Assembly: GCA_015493215.1 (NCBI GenBank)
Contig: WGDP01000138.1
Span: forward strand, 1-35,030
Length of the DNA stretch: 35,030 nucleotides
Source of the DNA: Bacteroidales bacterium
GTDB lineage: Bacteria > Bacteroidota > Bacteroidia > Bacteroidales > F082
Direction of reading: 5' to 3'
Shown: positions 25,747 to 33,658 of the stretch, piece by piece
How the letters are laid out: each line of letters begins with the position of its first letter
Position numbering within the stretch: the first letter of the stretch is position 1
Position numbers and translations under genes: made by a program
The notes under the pieces: generated by a model
Databases searched by the model: none
What the model saw: the letters and a program-made list of their open reading frames with translations, nothing else
Told to the model about the DNA's origin: nothing

Positions 25747-27597
25747 ATGGATATGATAACATTAATATTATTATTATTTTTAGGTGGTGCCATTGTTACC
25801 TGGTTGGGTGGCAAACTGAGTCCCATCGTGGGCGACATGCTGTTTTTAGTTACTATCATCGTTCCTGCCGGAATGTTTTTTACAGGCGTTACGGTTGGCG
25901 AGGTAACTCATATACATGCATTGGGCCTTACCCTCACCTGGGGTTTGTCTCCATTGAGTTATTTATTCTCGATGATTGTGGTTGGCCTGGGAATTTTACT
26001 CGCTATCTACGCTGTTCCTTTTATGAAAGGAAAACAAAAAACAGGTGCTTTTTATTTTAACTTTACCCTGTCGGTGATGGCTATGTTGGGTATTCTCGTA
26101 AGTAAAGACTGGGTCTCTTTCTTTATTTTTTGGGAAATTATGACATGGTCATCTTATCTGATGGTAATACTCAACGGTAAAGATGTACAAAGAGTTGGAA
26201 TTAAATACTTTATATTTTCTGCCATTGGTGCTTATGCCATGTTAATGGCCATGGTTGTTATGAACAGCCAGCTCGGTAGTTTTTTAATGGCCGATACGTT
26301 TAACAACTTCCAGCATTTAACGGTGGGCAATCAAATATTAATTCCCATTTTATTGTTAACTGCCTTTGGTGTTAAAAGTGCCATGATGCCGCTTCATGTT
26401 TGGGCTCCCGATGCTTATAGCAACGCGCCCATGGCTTACACCGGACTTTTTTCGGGCGCTCTTTCAAAAATGGGTATTTACGGAATGGTGCTGGTGATGG
26501 TTACCATGATTAATCAGTTGCCCGAAGGCACTTTAATCAGAGATATCATTGCATGGATAGGTGGTTTCACTGCCGCAGCGGCTACCCTTTGGGCTATTAC
26601 ACAAGATGACGGTAAAAAATTGCTTGCCTGGTCATCGGTTGGGCAGATGGGTTACATCATTGTTGGTGTGGCCATCGGAACCCCGCTGGCAATGTTGGCA
26701 GCGCTGTTTTTGGTTGTGGTTCATGCCATGTTTAAAGGCAGTTTGTTTATGGTGGTTGGAGCCATCGAAAAGCAAACCGGCACAACCGATTTCAGAGAGA
26801 TAAACGGCCTTATCAGAAAAATGCCCTGGACCTTTATCTCGGCATTAATTTCTGTTATTGCTTTGGCAGGTATTCCTCCATTGGCAGGCTTTGTTTCAAA
26901 ATGGATGTTGTACGAAGCTTTGATTCAAAACAACAATTACATTTTGGTAATTTTGTTGTTCTTTGCTTCTACAGCCGGTTTCCTGTACTGTTATAAATTT
27001 CTCCACGGGTACTTCCTCGGACAGGAAGAACCTGAATGGGCACATGTAAAAGAAGCTCCTGTAACTATGGTTGTTCCCATGCTTTTATTGGCCATTGGAA
27101 CTTTTGTTTTAGGAACCTTCCCTCAACTGCTTTTTAAACCCATCGACAGTGCATTACAATATGTTGGTTACGATGCCACCGGAGGCCACTTATGGGGTCA
27201 GTCAATCCTGTTCTCCGAATGGGGTGATGTGGTTACTTTGCAACCTATTTTATATGCAGTGCTGGCTGTGTTTGTATTTTTCGCCCTGTTTTTATGGTTT
27301 AAAGGAACCAAGGGCACACGTTATGTTTCCACAAAAGATATTAGTTCTTCGGGAGAACTTCCAAAGGAATGGGAAAACCTTACCTTTAAGGTTAACTTTA
27401 TGCAACCTTTTGAGCGTGTAATTGAACCCTTCCTGAAAAGGCAAATCGATAAATATTATACGGCATTTGGAAACGGATTGGAAGCTTTGTTTGAGTTTAC
27501 CAGACGTATTTATACAGGTAATGGCCAAACATACGCCATTTATGCCATCCTGTTTTTAGCACTATTGCTGCTGTTCAGAGTTAATTTGTTCGGATAA
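25747..27597 (+). CDS. Second antiporter-like subunit (NuoL/M, MbxH-like)
   Basis: This 616-aa protein has about 14 core helices plus a C-terminal extension with a final membrane helix (YAIYAILFLALLLLFRVNLFG). It keeps the TM5 Glu (FFIFWEIMTWSSYLM), a canonical TM7 Lys (FGVKSAMMPLHVWAPDAY), the TM8 Lys (SGALSKMGIYGM) and the TM12 Lys (IPPLAGFVSKWMLYEAL). An AGGAG ribosome-binding site lies 8 bp upstream, unusual in this window. Together with MnhD it provides two ion channels. A pair of such subunits is known in archaeal Mbx/Mbs, while Mbh has one. It probably sits next to the NuoH-like subunit. Confidence 0.88.
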   Translation: MDMITLILLLFLGGAIVTWLGGKLSPIVGDMLFLVTIIVPAGMFFTGVTVGEVTHIHALGLTLTWGLSPLSYLFSMIVVGLGILLAIYAVPFMKGKQKTGAFYFNFTLSVMAMLGILVSKDWVSFFIFWEIMTWSSYLMVILNGKDVQRVGIKYFIFSAIGAYAMLMAMVVMNSQLGSFLMADTFNNFQHLTVGNQILIPILLLTAFGVKSAMMPLHVWAPDAYSNAPMAYTGLFSGALSKMGIYGMVLVMVTMINQLPEGTLIRDIIAWIGGFTAAAATLWAITQDDGKKLLAWSSVGQMGYIIVGVAIGTPLAMLAALFLVVVHAMFKGSLFMVVGAIEKQTGTTDFREINGLIRKMPWTFISALISVIALAGIPPLAGFVSKWMLYEALIQNNNYILVILLFFASTAGFLYCYKFLHGYFLGQEEPEWAHVKEAPVTMVVPMLLLAIGTFVLGTFPQLLFKPIDSALQYVGYDATGGHLWGQSILFSEWGDVVTLQPILYAVLAVFVFFALFLWFKGTKGTRYVSTKDISSSGELPKEWENLTFKVNFMQPFERVIEPFLKRQIDKYYTAFGNGLEALFEFTRRIYTGNGQTYAIYAILFLALLLLFRVNLFG

Positions 27598-27610
27598 AAA
27601 ATAAAGACAA

Positions 27611-28540
27611 ATGGAATATATTTTAATAAAAACTTTAGAGGCAATAGCCACTTTCATTCTCGCTTTTATAGTGGGGATGACATACGGAGGAGTTGTTCGG
27701 AAAATTACCGGAAGAGTACACAACCGTTTGGGGCCTCCCTGGTATCAAAATTTTATTGATGCTTTTAAGTTGTTTTCAAAAACCCGTGGAATTCATCACG
27801 GAGCCATGCACTTTCTCGGAGCAGCCTTTTTAATGGTAACCTCAGTGGTATCGTTAATGATTATCCCCGTGTTGGCTCCCGGTGGGCATGCATGGTATAA
27901 CAGCTGGTTTACCAACATGAATTTTAACGGCGACCTAATCTTCCTGCTTTACATTATGACCTTTGGCCCTCTTGGTATGGCCATGGGAGCAGGACAAACA
28001 GGTAACCCCAACTCATCCATTGGTGTAACCCGTGGATTGAGCCAGATGGTTGGGTTTGAAATCCCGTGGGTAATGGCTTTGGTTGCACTTATGATTAGCT
28101 ATAAAACAACCTCTGTTATTGACTTTATGAACATTCAGCGCGAAACAGGTACCTGGCTTATGTTTGCCAACCCATTTGCATTTATTGCTGCTGTTTTGGC
28201 CATGCTGGGGATGTTCAGATATTCTCCTTTCGATATTGTGGGAGCACCTACCGAGCTGGCATCAGGCCCTGTTTCGGAAAACGGTGGTAAATTTCTGTTT
28301 ACCATGATGTCGTCAGGATCGGTATTTACCTTTGCCAAACTGGTATTGTATGTCGATTTGTTTATGGGTGGAGCCAATAACCTGGTAATGCTCGTGGTAA
28401 AAACATTTTTGCTCTACATGATTCCTGTATTATATGGTATAGTTAGCCCCCGTTACCGTACAGAACAAGCTGTAAGATGGTTTTGGGGATGGCCAACCTT
28501 TATTGGCTTACTCGCTATTTTATATGCTGTAATGTTTTAA
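27611..28540 (+). CDS. NuoH / MbhM-like membrane anchor subunit
   Basis: This 309-aa protein has eight helices and links the redox arm to the ion channels. Hydrogenase-type signatures are present: RVHNRLGPPWYQNFIDAFKLF, TFGPLGMAMGAGQTGN and RYSPFDIVGAPTELASGP followed by SENGGK. These resemble Mbh/Ech-type HycD/MbhM more than quinone-dependent NuoH. The gene lies 13 bp after the second antiporter subunit and 13 bp before the NuoB-like gene. Confidence 0.88.
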   Translation: MEYILIKTLEAIATFILAFIVGMTYGGVVRKITGRVHNRLGPPWYQNFIDAFKLFSKTRGIHHGAMHFLGAAFLMVTSVVSLMIIPVLAPGGHAWYNSWFTNMNFNGDLIFLLYIMTFGPLGMAMGAGQTGNPNSSIGVTRGLSQMVGFEIPWVMALVALMISYKTTSVIDFMNIQRETGTWLMFANPFAFIAAVLAMLGMFRYSPFDIVGAPTELASGPVSENGGKFLFTMMSSGSVFTFAKLVLYVDLFMGGANNLVMLVVKTFLLYMIPVLYGIVSPRYRTEQAVRWFWGWPTFIGLLAILYAVMF

Positions 28541-28553
28541 AAATTATTGAAGA

Positions 28554-29105
28554 ATGTATAACGATAAGAATTCAAAAAAGATAGTTGAGACAATTCAAAA
28601 TTGGGCACGAAGCCACTCCGTTTGGGTATTAGCCTACGGAACAGGCTGCGGAGCCATTGAAATTGCTCCTACCATGACTTCGAGATATGATGCGGAACGG
28701 TTGGGTTTCAGGGGTGCTGCCACCCCGCGCCAGGCCGATGTGATGCTTATTACCGGCTACCTTACCGTTAAAACGGTAAAACGGGTAGTGCGTGTTTACG
28801 AGCAGATGCAAAGCCCCAAATATGTGGTCGGTTTTGGCTCATGCACCATCAACGGGGGCATGTATTACGATTCGTACAACACCATTAACCTGCTTGATAA
28901 ATACCTCCCTGTAGATGTTTATATCAACGGTTGTATGCCGCGTCCCGAAGCAGTAATTGCCGGCCTAGCCAAACTGCAACAAATTATCCGCGAAGGAAAA
29001 GCAAACGGTGCCGAAAAGTACCTTGAAAACCTTGATTGGTATAAAGCAAATCAGCGTAAAATTGCACCCAAATGGATTGCAAAAGCACCTGATTATAACT
29101 GGTAA
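28554..29105 (+). CDS. NuoB / MbhJ-like Fe-S subunit with altered cluster site
   Basis: This 183-aa protein is the small-subunit homologue of NuoB and group 4 hydrogenases. The expected features are present: GFGSCTINGGMYYDSY (C97) and PVDVYINGCMPRPEAVI (C127). The first ligand region reads GTGCGAIEIAP (C32-G33), where NuoB has two adjacent cysteines (CC.xE), so only three of the four N2-type ligands are visible. The DNA there (ggctgcggagcc) is unambiguous. The fourth ligand might be a non-Cys residue, come from the large subunit, or be absent. Confidence 0.88.
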   Translation: MYNDKNSKKIVETIQNWARSHSVWVLAYGTGCGAIEIAPTMTSRYDAERLGFRGAATPRQADVMLITGYLTVKTVKRVVRVYEQMQSPKYVVGFGSCTINGGMYYDSYNTINLLDKYLPVDVYINGCMPRPEAVIAGLAKLQQIIREGKANGAEKYLENLDWYKANQRKIAPKWIAKAPDYNW

Positions 29106-29126
29106 AATAACGATTAATAAAAAGTT

Positions 29127-29693
29127 ATGAAAGAGATAAAAGATACAATGATTGCTAAAATCAAAGCGGCGTTTCCGGAAGCGGTAAACAAAGCGTACGA
29201 TGGCAATCGTTTGGATTTCACCGTTCATAAAGATGCTATCCCGGGCTTTCTTTCACATATGAAAGAACAACTTGGGTTCCGGCACCTTTCACATATCGCC
29301 TATGTTGACTGGATTGAGGAAAACGAGTTTGAAATAGTTTATATTCTTTGGTCGCCCGAAGAAAAAGTAAAACTCTTTATTCATACCCGTATCGACCGCG
29401 AAAATCCTGTAATGGAAAACATTGACATGATTTGGCGTCAGGCAAACACCTATCAAAGGGAAATGAAAGAGATGTTGGGTATTGAGTTTCCGGATATGGT
29501 TGCTCCTGATGAGTTTATTCTTGAGGACTGGGATGACATCCCTCCTTTCCGCAGAGACTTTGATACGCTGGAATATGTTAACCGAACCTTTTGGCACCGT
29601 CCCGGAAGAGAAGATGCTCAGGATGTACGTGAAACCATTACCAAACGTTCGGGTGAAGAAATTCCTGATTTTGCAAAAAAATACTCCAGATAG
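29127..29693 (+). CDS. NuoC / MbhK-like subunit
   Basis: This 188-aa soluble subunit is homologous to the 30-kDa subunit of complex I. The key segment is MIWRQANTYQREMKEMLGIEFPD, then LEDWDDIPPFRRDF, which matches the NuoC signature (AN.YERE..D.FGI.F ... DW.GHP.RKDF) with the usual divergence of hydrogenase-type members. It stabilises the NuoD-like large subunit and ends 2 bp before it. Confidence 0.87.
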   Translation: MKEIKDTMIAKIKAAFPEAVNKAYDGNRLDFTVHKDAIPGFLSHMKEQLGFRHLSHIAYVDWIEENEFEIVYILWSPEEKVKLFIHTRIDRENPVMENIDMIWRQANTYQREMKEMLGIEFPDMVAPDEFILEDWDDIPPFRRDFDTLEYVNRTFWHRPGREDAQDVRETITKRSGEEIPDFAKKYSR

Positions 29694-29695
29694 TT

Positions 29696-30799
29696 ATGAG
29701 AGAAAAGGCAACAACAATATATTTAGGCCCTCAGCACCCCGGTATTACCGGAAACATGATGGTGCGTTTGAAAGTGATGGGCGATACCATCGTTAGTGCT
29801 CAAACAGAGGTGGGATACCTGCACAGAGCTTTTGAAAAGCTGCAGGAACGCAGAAACTGGCTGAACAGCTTTACACTGATGTGCCGTTTTTGTGTGCCCG
29901 AAACCGACCCCATGGAAAACCTTTACGCCCGTGCGGTTGAATCGCTCGACAACATTGAAGTACCCGAGCGTGCCAAATACATTCGTGTAATGGTGCTTGA
30001 ACTTGCCCGTATTGCCACCCAGTTAATGTGGTACGCCGGACAAAATGGTTCGTTGGGACTTTACACCATGGGACAGTGGTCGATTGGTGACAGAGATTAT
30101 ATTCTCGACCTTTTTGAACAGCTGACCGGTGGCCGCGTTTATCACATGTACCAATGGCCGGGTGGTGTTCGTCGCGACCTTCCCAAAGGATTTAAAGATA
30201 AGGTTTTAAATACACTGGATTATTTGGAAAAAAGGCTCAAAGATTATGATGATCTGATGTTTGCCAACTCCATTTTCCAAAAGAGAACCCAGGGTGTTGG
30301 CTATGTACCCAAAGAGAGCATTATTGAACATGGTGTTGTAGGCCCTGTGCTTCGTGGTGCCGGTATCAGAAGCGACATACGTATTGATGAACCTTACGAA
30401 GTGTATGACAAGCTGGATTTTGAAATTCCTACCCAGGAAGGTAGTGACATTTGGGCCAGAGCACTGGTTCGTCGTGCCGAAGTGCGCCAGTCGATTCGCA
30501 TTATTCGTCAGGTACTCGATCAGATGCCAAAAGGAGAATTCAACACCAAGATACCCAATCCGATGAAGTGGCGGGTTCGTGCCGGTGATACTTATGTTCG
30601 TGCCGAATCAGGACGTGGTGAAGTAGGCTATTACGCTGTTTCCGATGGCAGTATCCACCCAAGAAGGATGCATCTGAGAGGTGCTGCATATGTACATGCC
30701 ATCACACTGCTGGAAAACATCCTGCCGGGACAAAATGTTGCTGATGTATCAGCCATTATGAACAGCCTTGGAACCTGTGCACCGGAGATTGAGAGATAG
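29696..30799 (+). CDS. NuoD / group 4 hydrogenase large-subunit-like protein with CxPE motifs
   Basis: This 367-aa protein is homologous to NuoD and to large subunits of group 4 [NiFe] hydrogenases. It has N-terminal GPQHPGITGN and VGYLHRAFEKLQERR, then LMCRFCVPETDPMENLY and, at the end, SLGTCAPEIER. Aligned by the surrounding R.C and Y..AVE residues, hydrogenase CxxC at the first site corresponds to C66-V-P-E69. At the C-terminal site (DPCxxC..R) it corresponds to C361-A-P-E364. The second nickel-ligand Cys is thus Glu at both ends, with an extra Cys at 63. This rules out a normal NiFe centre. The second His of the NuoD HPxxHG motif is also absent, arguing against a canonical quinone site. 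Its substrate chemistry is unknown. Confidence 0.9.
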   Translation: MREKATTIYLGPQHPGITGNMMVRLKVMGDTIVSAQTEVGYLHRAFEKLQERRNWLNSFTLMCRFCVPETDPMENLYARAVESLDNIEVPERAKYIRVMVLELARIATQLMWYAGQNGSLGLYTMGQWSIGDRDYILDLFEQLTGGRVYHMYQWPGGVRRDLPKGFKDKVLNTLDYLEKRLKDYDDLMFANSIFQKRTQGVGYVPKESIIEHGVVGPVLRGAGIRSDIRIDEPYEVYDKLDFEIPTQEGSDIWARALVRRAEVRQSIRIIRQVLDQMPKGEFNTKIPNPMKWRVRAGDTYVRAESGRGEVGYYAVSDGSIHPRRMHLRGAAYVHAITLLENILPGQNVADVSAIMNSLGTCAPEIER

Positions 30800-30819
30800 T
30801 TGCGGATGATGGATATTGG

Positions 30820-30854
30820 TTAAAAGATAAAAGATAAAAGTTAATAGTTAAAAG
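30820..30854 (+). repeat. Five degenerate heptamer repeats upstream of the S23-like remnant
   Basis: Five 7-bp units in a row read ttaaaag, ataaaag, ataaaag, ttaatag and ttaaaag. They lie in the only sizeable gap inside the operon, directly before the four-helix-bundle remnant. Similar A/T-rich heptamer runs precede such remnants elsewhere in Bacteroidota, from memory. Confidence 0.55.
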
Positions 30855-30970
30855 TGAGTAGTCAAAGGGAAATAAAAAGTTTTGAAGATCTTGAATGCTG
30901 GAAAGCGTGTAGAGAAGCAAGACTCTTTGTTTCGGGAGTAATAAAAAAATTCCCTCCTGAAGAAAAATAG
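30854..30970 (+). pseudogene. Truncated four-helix-bundle (S23 / 23S rRNA intervening-sequence protein) remnant
   Basis: A GTG-initiated stretch of 38 codons encodes IKSFEDLECWKACREARL, then VSGVIKKFPPEEK and a stop. This is the N-terminal helix of the S23/four-helix-bundle family (typically K.FEDLEVWK.A.EL.......FP.EEKY.L...). The stop follows EEK, where the family continues with Y-x-L. Restoring two bases (aaaTAtagatta for aaatagatta) gives EEKYRLE before another stop, suggesting a 2-bp deletion in an already truncated copy. It lies between the large subunit and the last gene of the operon. Confidence 0.6.
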
Positions 30971-30999
30971 ATTAGAGTAAAAAATTAAACATAAAGACA

Positions 31000-32790
31000 A
31001 TGAGTTTTTTCGATTTACAAGGAACACTAAAGCCGCTTACCGCACTGAAACAGTTCGGTAAAAAGCCCCATACTTTAAAGGATATACCTTGGAAAAAACG
31101 GGAAGCCTCCGATAATTACAGAGGTTTACATTTTAACGATCTTGATGAGTGTATTGGATGTGGTAATTGCTCTACCATCTGCCAAAACGCTGCCATCGAC
31201 ATGATAAATATTGAAGGTATTGAAGGTAAAAAAGGCGATTCAGGCCTGCGCCCGCGTGTTGATAACGGACGTTGCTGCTGGTGTGCCCTTTGTGTGGAAG
31301 TCTGCCCAACAGGCAGCCTCAGCCTCACCAAAGATTACATCTATATTACTGAAGACCCCGATGCCTTTTTGTGGACGCCCGGTGTAAGCAACCCTGACGG
31401 CGAAGCAAGAAAATCGTATGTAAGTACACATGAGCTTTCAATCAACGAGTTCAACCGTGTTCCCATGCCGGAATTGGAAGGCAAAGAGCGTATCAAATCG
31501 TTTGCCGAAGTGGTGTTGGGTTACAACGAAGAGCAGGCTCGTGAAGAGGCATCACGCTGTATCAGCTGTGGTATCTGTACCGAAGTTTGTCCTGACCACA
31601 TGCATATTCCCGAGTATATTAACGCCATCGCTGCCGGTAACGACAAAGATGCCGTTAAAATTATTTACGACAACAACCCGTTGCCGGAGATGTGTGGTAA
31701 GGTTTGTACCCGCCGTTGTGAAGATGTTTGTGCCATCGCCACCCGTGGTGATTCAGTGGCTATCCGTTGGCTGAAACGTTATGCTACCGAAACAGCTGCC
31801 ACAGCCGACATTACACACGAAATTGTTAATCCCGAAATCAGAGAAGCCAATGGTAAAACAGTGGGTATTATCGGTGCCGGTCCTTCAGGCCTTACTGCTG
31901 CTTATTACCTGGCCTTACGTGGTTACGATGTAACTATTTACGAAGCCAGCGCCAAAGCCGGTGGTGCTACCATGTACGGTATTCCTAAATATCGTTTGCC
32001 CATCGAAAGTCTGGAAAAACAGATTGGCTATATCCAAAGCATCGGTGTTAAAATCAACTTCAACACCAAGGTTGGGAAAGACATCTCTTTTAAAGAGATT
32101 TACGATAAATACGATTCCGTATTTATGGGCGTTGGATTCCCCGATGCATGGCCATTGGGTGTTGACGGCGACGATGCCAAAGGCTCCATGCAGGCATTCC
32201 GTTACCTCTACATGATTAACTCCGGCGAAAAGGTGGATATTGGCGATAAAGTTGTTGTTGTTGGTGGTGGTAACGTTGCCATTGATGCAGCCAGGGTATC
32301 ACGCCGTTTTGGTGCCGATGTAACCATTCTTTATCGTCGTCGTGTTGAAGACATGCCCGCCGATTGGGAAGAGATTGAAGGTGCCGAAGACGAAGGTATC
32401 CACATCATTCCTCAGGGCATTCCAACCAAAATTCATAAAGATGACAAGGGCCATGTAACAGGTATTGAATATCTAAAAGCTGAAATGGTTGCCGATGATA
32501 AAGGCGGACGTCCGCGTCCGGTTGCCATCGAAGGTAGTGAAACCATTTTAGAAGCCACAGCCGTAATGGCGGCTATCGGCCAGATGGGTGATTACAGCTT
32601 CCTGCCCAAAGAGTTTGAAGACAAAATCAAAATTGAAAGAGGCCGTTTTATCGTTAACGAAAAACAACAAACAGGCGATCCGAAAGTATTTGCCGGTGGC
32701 GATGCCGTTAACCGTACTGCTGATGCTATTTCAGCTATTGCCGACGGTTTCCGTGCTTGTAAAGCAATCGACGAATACCTGAGTAAATAA
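31000..32790 (+). CDS. Polyferredoxin-GltD/NfnB-type FAD-dependent NAD(P)H oxidoreductase fusion
   Basis: In this 596-aa protein, residues 1-130 are a NuoI/MbhN-like ferredoxin domain with two 4Fe-4S motifs: C51-x2-C54-x2-C57-x3-C61, and C92-x2-C95-x2-C98-x3-C102. The rest is like the GltD/NfnB family: a third motif (C187, C190, C193, C197), a fourth cysteine set (C232, C236, C240, C244), the FAD Rossmann site GAGPSGLTAAYYLALRG (about 290), the NAD(P)H Rossmann site VVGGGNVAIDAARVSRR (about 420) followed by YRRR, and a C-terminal FAD motif (VFAGGDAV). It probably moves electrons between NAD(P)H and the NuoB-like subunit or ferredoxin. It is the last gene of the cluster, 30 bp before a strong terminator. 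Confidence 0.92.
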   Translation: MSFFDLQGTLKPLTALKQFGKKPHTLKDIPWKKREASDNYRGLHFNDLDECIGCGNCSTICQNAAIDMINIEGIEGKKGDSGLRPRVDNGRCCWCALCVEVCPTGSLSLTKDYIYITEDPDAFLWTPGVSNPDGEARKSYVSTHELSINEFNRVPMPELEGKERIKSFAEVVLGYNEEQAREEASRCISCGICTEVCPDHMHIPEYINAIAAGNDKDAVKIIYDNNPLPEMCGKVCTRRCEDVCAIATRGDSVAIRWLKRYATETAATADITHEIVNPEIREANGKTVGIIGAGPSGLTAAYYLALRGYDVTIYEASAKAGGATMYGIPKYRLPIESLEKQIGYIQSIGVKINFNTKVGKDISFKEIYDKYDSVFMGVGFPDAWPLGVDGDDAKGSMQAFRYLYMINSGEKVDIGDKVVVVGGGNVAIDAARVSRRFGADVTILYRRRVEDMPADWEEIEGAEDEGIHIIPQGIPTKIHKDDKGHVTGIEYLKAEMVADDKGGRPRPVAIEGSETILEATAVMAAIGQMGDYSFLPKEFEDKIKIERGRFIVNEKQQTGDPKVFAGGDAVNRTADAISAIADGFRACKAIDEYLSK

Positions 32791-32813
32791 TAATAGTTTT
32801 TGCAGGCTATATT

Positions 32814-32847
32814 AAAAAAGCGGCTCCAAACGGAGCCGCTTTTTTTT
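32814..32847. terminator. Bidirectional rho-independent terminator
   Basis: The stem aaaaaagcggctcc / ggagccgctttttt has a 4-base loop (aaac) and T-runs on both strands. It ends the Mbx-like operon on the plus strand and the convergent patatin gene on the minus strand. Confidence 0.93.
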
Positions 32848-32863
32848 AAATTCAACCAACTTT

Positions 32864-33658
32864 TTAAAGTTTGGAAAACTTTAAAAATTTAATCCCTTCG
32901 TTATAGCCAATTTCAAACAGCTTATCTGTTTTACGAAAATCGACAATACCTATTCTGTCTTCCAAAAAAGGGTCGATTAAATAGTTGCATTTTTTTACTT
33001 TTTGAATAACATTTTGCTTAATAACAGCACTAAACACCCTTTCGGCAATGGCCATGGCGTTATAATTGTCGGGTTGTTTAAAATTATTTACATGAACCCC
33101 CAAAATGTAAGGATACTTTCCAAGTAGCGGTTCAATTGGAAAATTGTTGTAAAGTCCTCCGTCAATATAATGATTTCCATTGATGATTTCAGGCTCGAAA
33201 AGCAATGGAATTGAAGCGGAAGCAATTACCGCCTTGTGCAGGTTTCCCGAATGAAATATCTCTTCGGTACCCTTTTCAAGATTTGAAGCGCAGGCATAAA
33301 AAGGAATGTTTAATGAGTCGAAACTTTCGCCAATGTTGTATTTTTTAAACATCCGCAATAACTCGTTCATCGACATCAGCCCCTTTTTGCTCCAGGCAAA
33401 ATGAAATATTTTGATAAACCGCTGGCTGTCCATTATTTTTTTCATTTCCAAAGGCGGCACCCCTGCGCTGTAAAACACACCGATAATAGCTCCGATGCTG
33501 GTGCCCGAAATGGCTTCCACCTTAACATGATGTTCATACAGCGCTTGTAAAACACCTATTTCAATGGCGCCTCTTGCCCCGCCACCACTTAAAACCAGTG
33601 CTATCGAATCAACCGGTTTGTGTGTAATTTTATGTATAAATCTTTTAAAGCTATTCAT
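32864..33658 (-). CDS. Patatin-like phospholipase
   Basis: This 264-aa protein has the whole catalytic set of bacterial patatin-like lipid acyl hydrolases: oxyanion hole SGGGARG (residues 24-30), nucleophile elbow GTSIG (Ser54) and the dyad Asp in YIDGGLYNNFP (Asp166). No signal peptide is evident, so it probably works in the cytoplasm or at the inner face of the membrane on phospholipids. Its ATG lies 8 bp inside the end of the preceding serine hydrolase gene, so translation is coupled. It ends at the shared terminator. Confidence 0.92.
   Translation of the reverse strand: MNSFKRFIHKITHKPVDSIALVLSGGGARGAIEIGVLQALYEHHVKVEAISGTSIGAIIGVFYSAGVPPLEMKKIMDSQRFIKIFHFAWSKKGLMSMNELLRMFKKYNIGESFDSLNIPFYACASNLEKGTEEIFHSGNLHKAVIASASIPLLFEPEIINGNHYIDGGLYNNFPIEPLLGKYPYILGVHVNNFKQPDNYNAMAIAERVFSAVIKQNVIQKVKKCNYLIDPFLEDRIGIVDFRKTDKLFEIGYNEGIKFLKFSKL

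Larger units (their letters stand above)
20739..32790 (+). other. Probable 13-gene operon: Mrp antiporter plus NuoBCDH-like plus NAD(P)H oxidoreductase complex
   Basis: Thirteen same-strand genes are mostly separated by overlaps or gaps under 25 bp. The exception is the 200-bp gap before the last gene. A -7 element precedes the first and a strong terminator follows the last. The order is DHOD-like, MnhE, F, G, DUF4040, MbhE-MnhB, C, D, second antiporter subunit, NuoH-, B-, C- and D-like, polyferredoxin-GltD/NfnB fusion. The two large antiporter subunits and the degenerate nickel site resemble archaeal Mbx/Mbs and the group called Ehr more than Mbh hydrogenase or complex I. Confidence 0.75.

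Noticed and set aside
27611-32790. A membrane-bound [NiFe] hydrogenase (Mbh/Ech type)
   Set aside because: Neither end of the large subunit keeps a CxxC pair (C-x-P-E at both), and no hydrogenase maturation genes (hyp) are in the window.
21755-32790. Canonical respiratory complex I (nuoA-N)
   Set aside because: NuoA, E, F, G, J and a true NuoI gene are absent. Mrp subunits E, F, G, B and C are present instead, the NuoH-like subunit is of hydrogenase type, and the NuoD quinone-site HPxxHG is incomplete.
31000-32790. Small subunit of glutamate synthase (GltD)
   Set aside because: The extra N-terminal NuoI-like ferredoxin domain, operon position and absence of a large subunit nearby favour a complex-specific NAD(P)H module.
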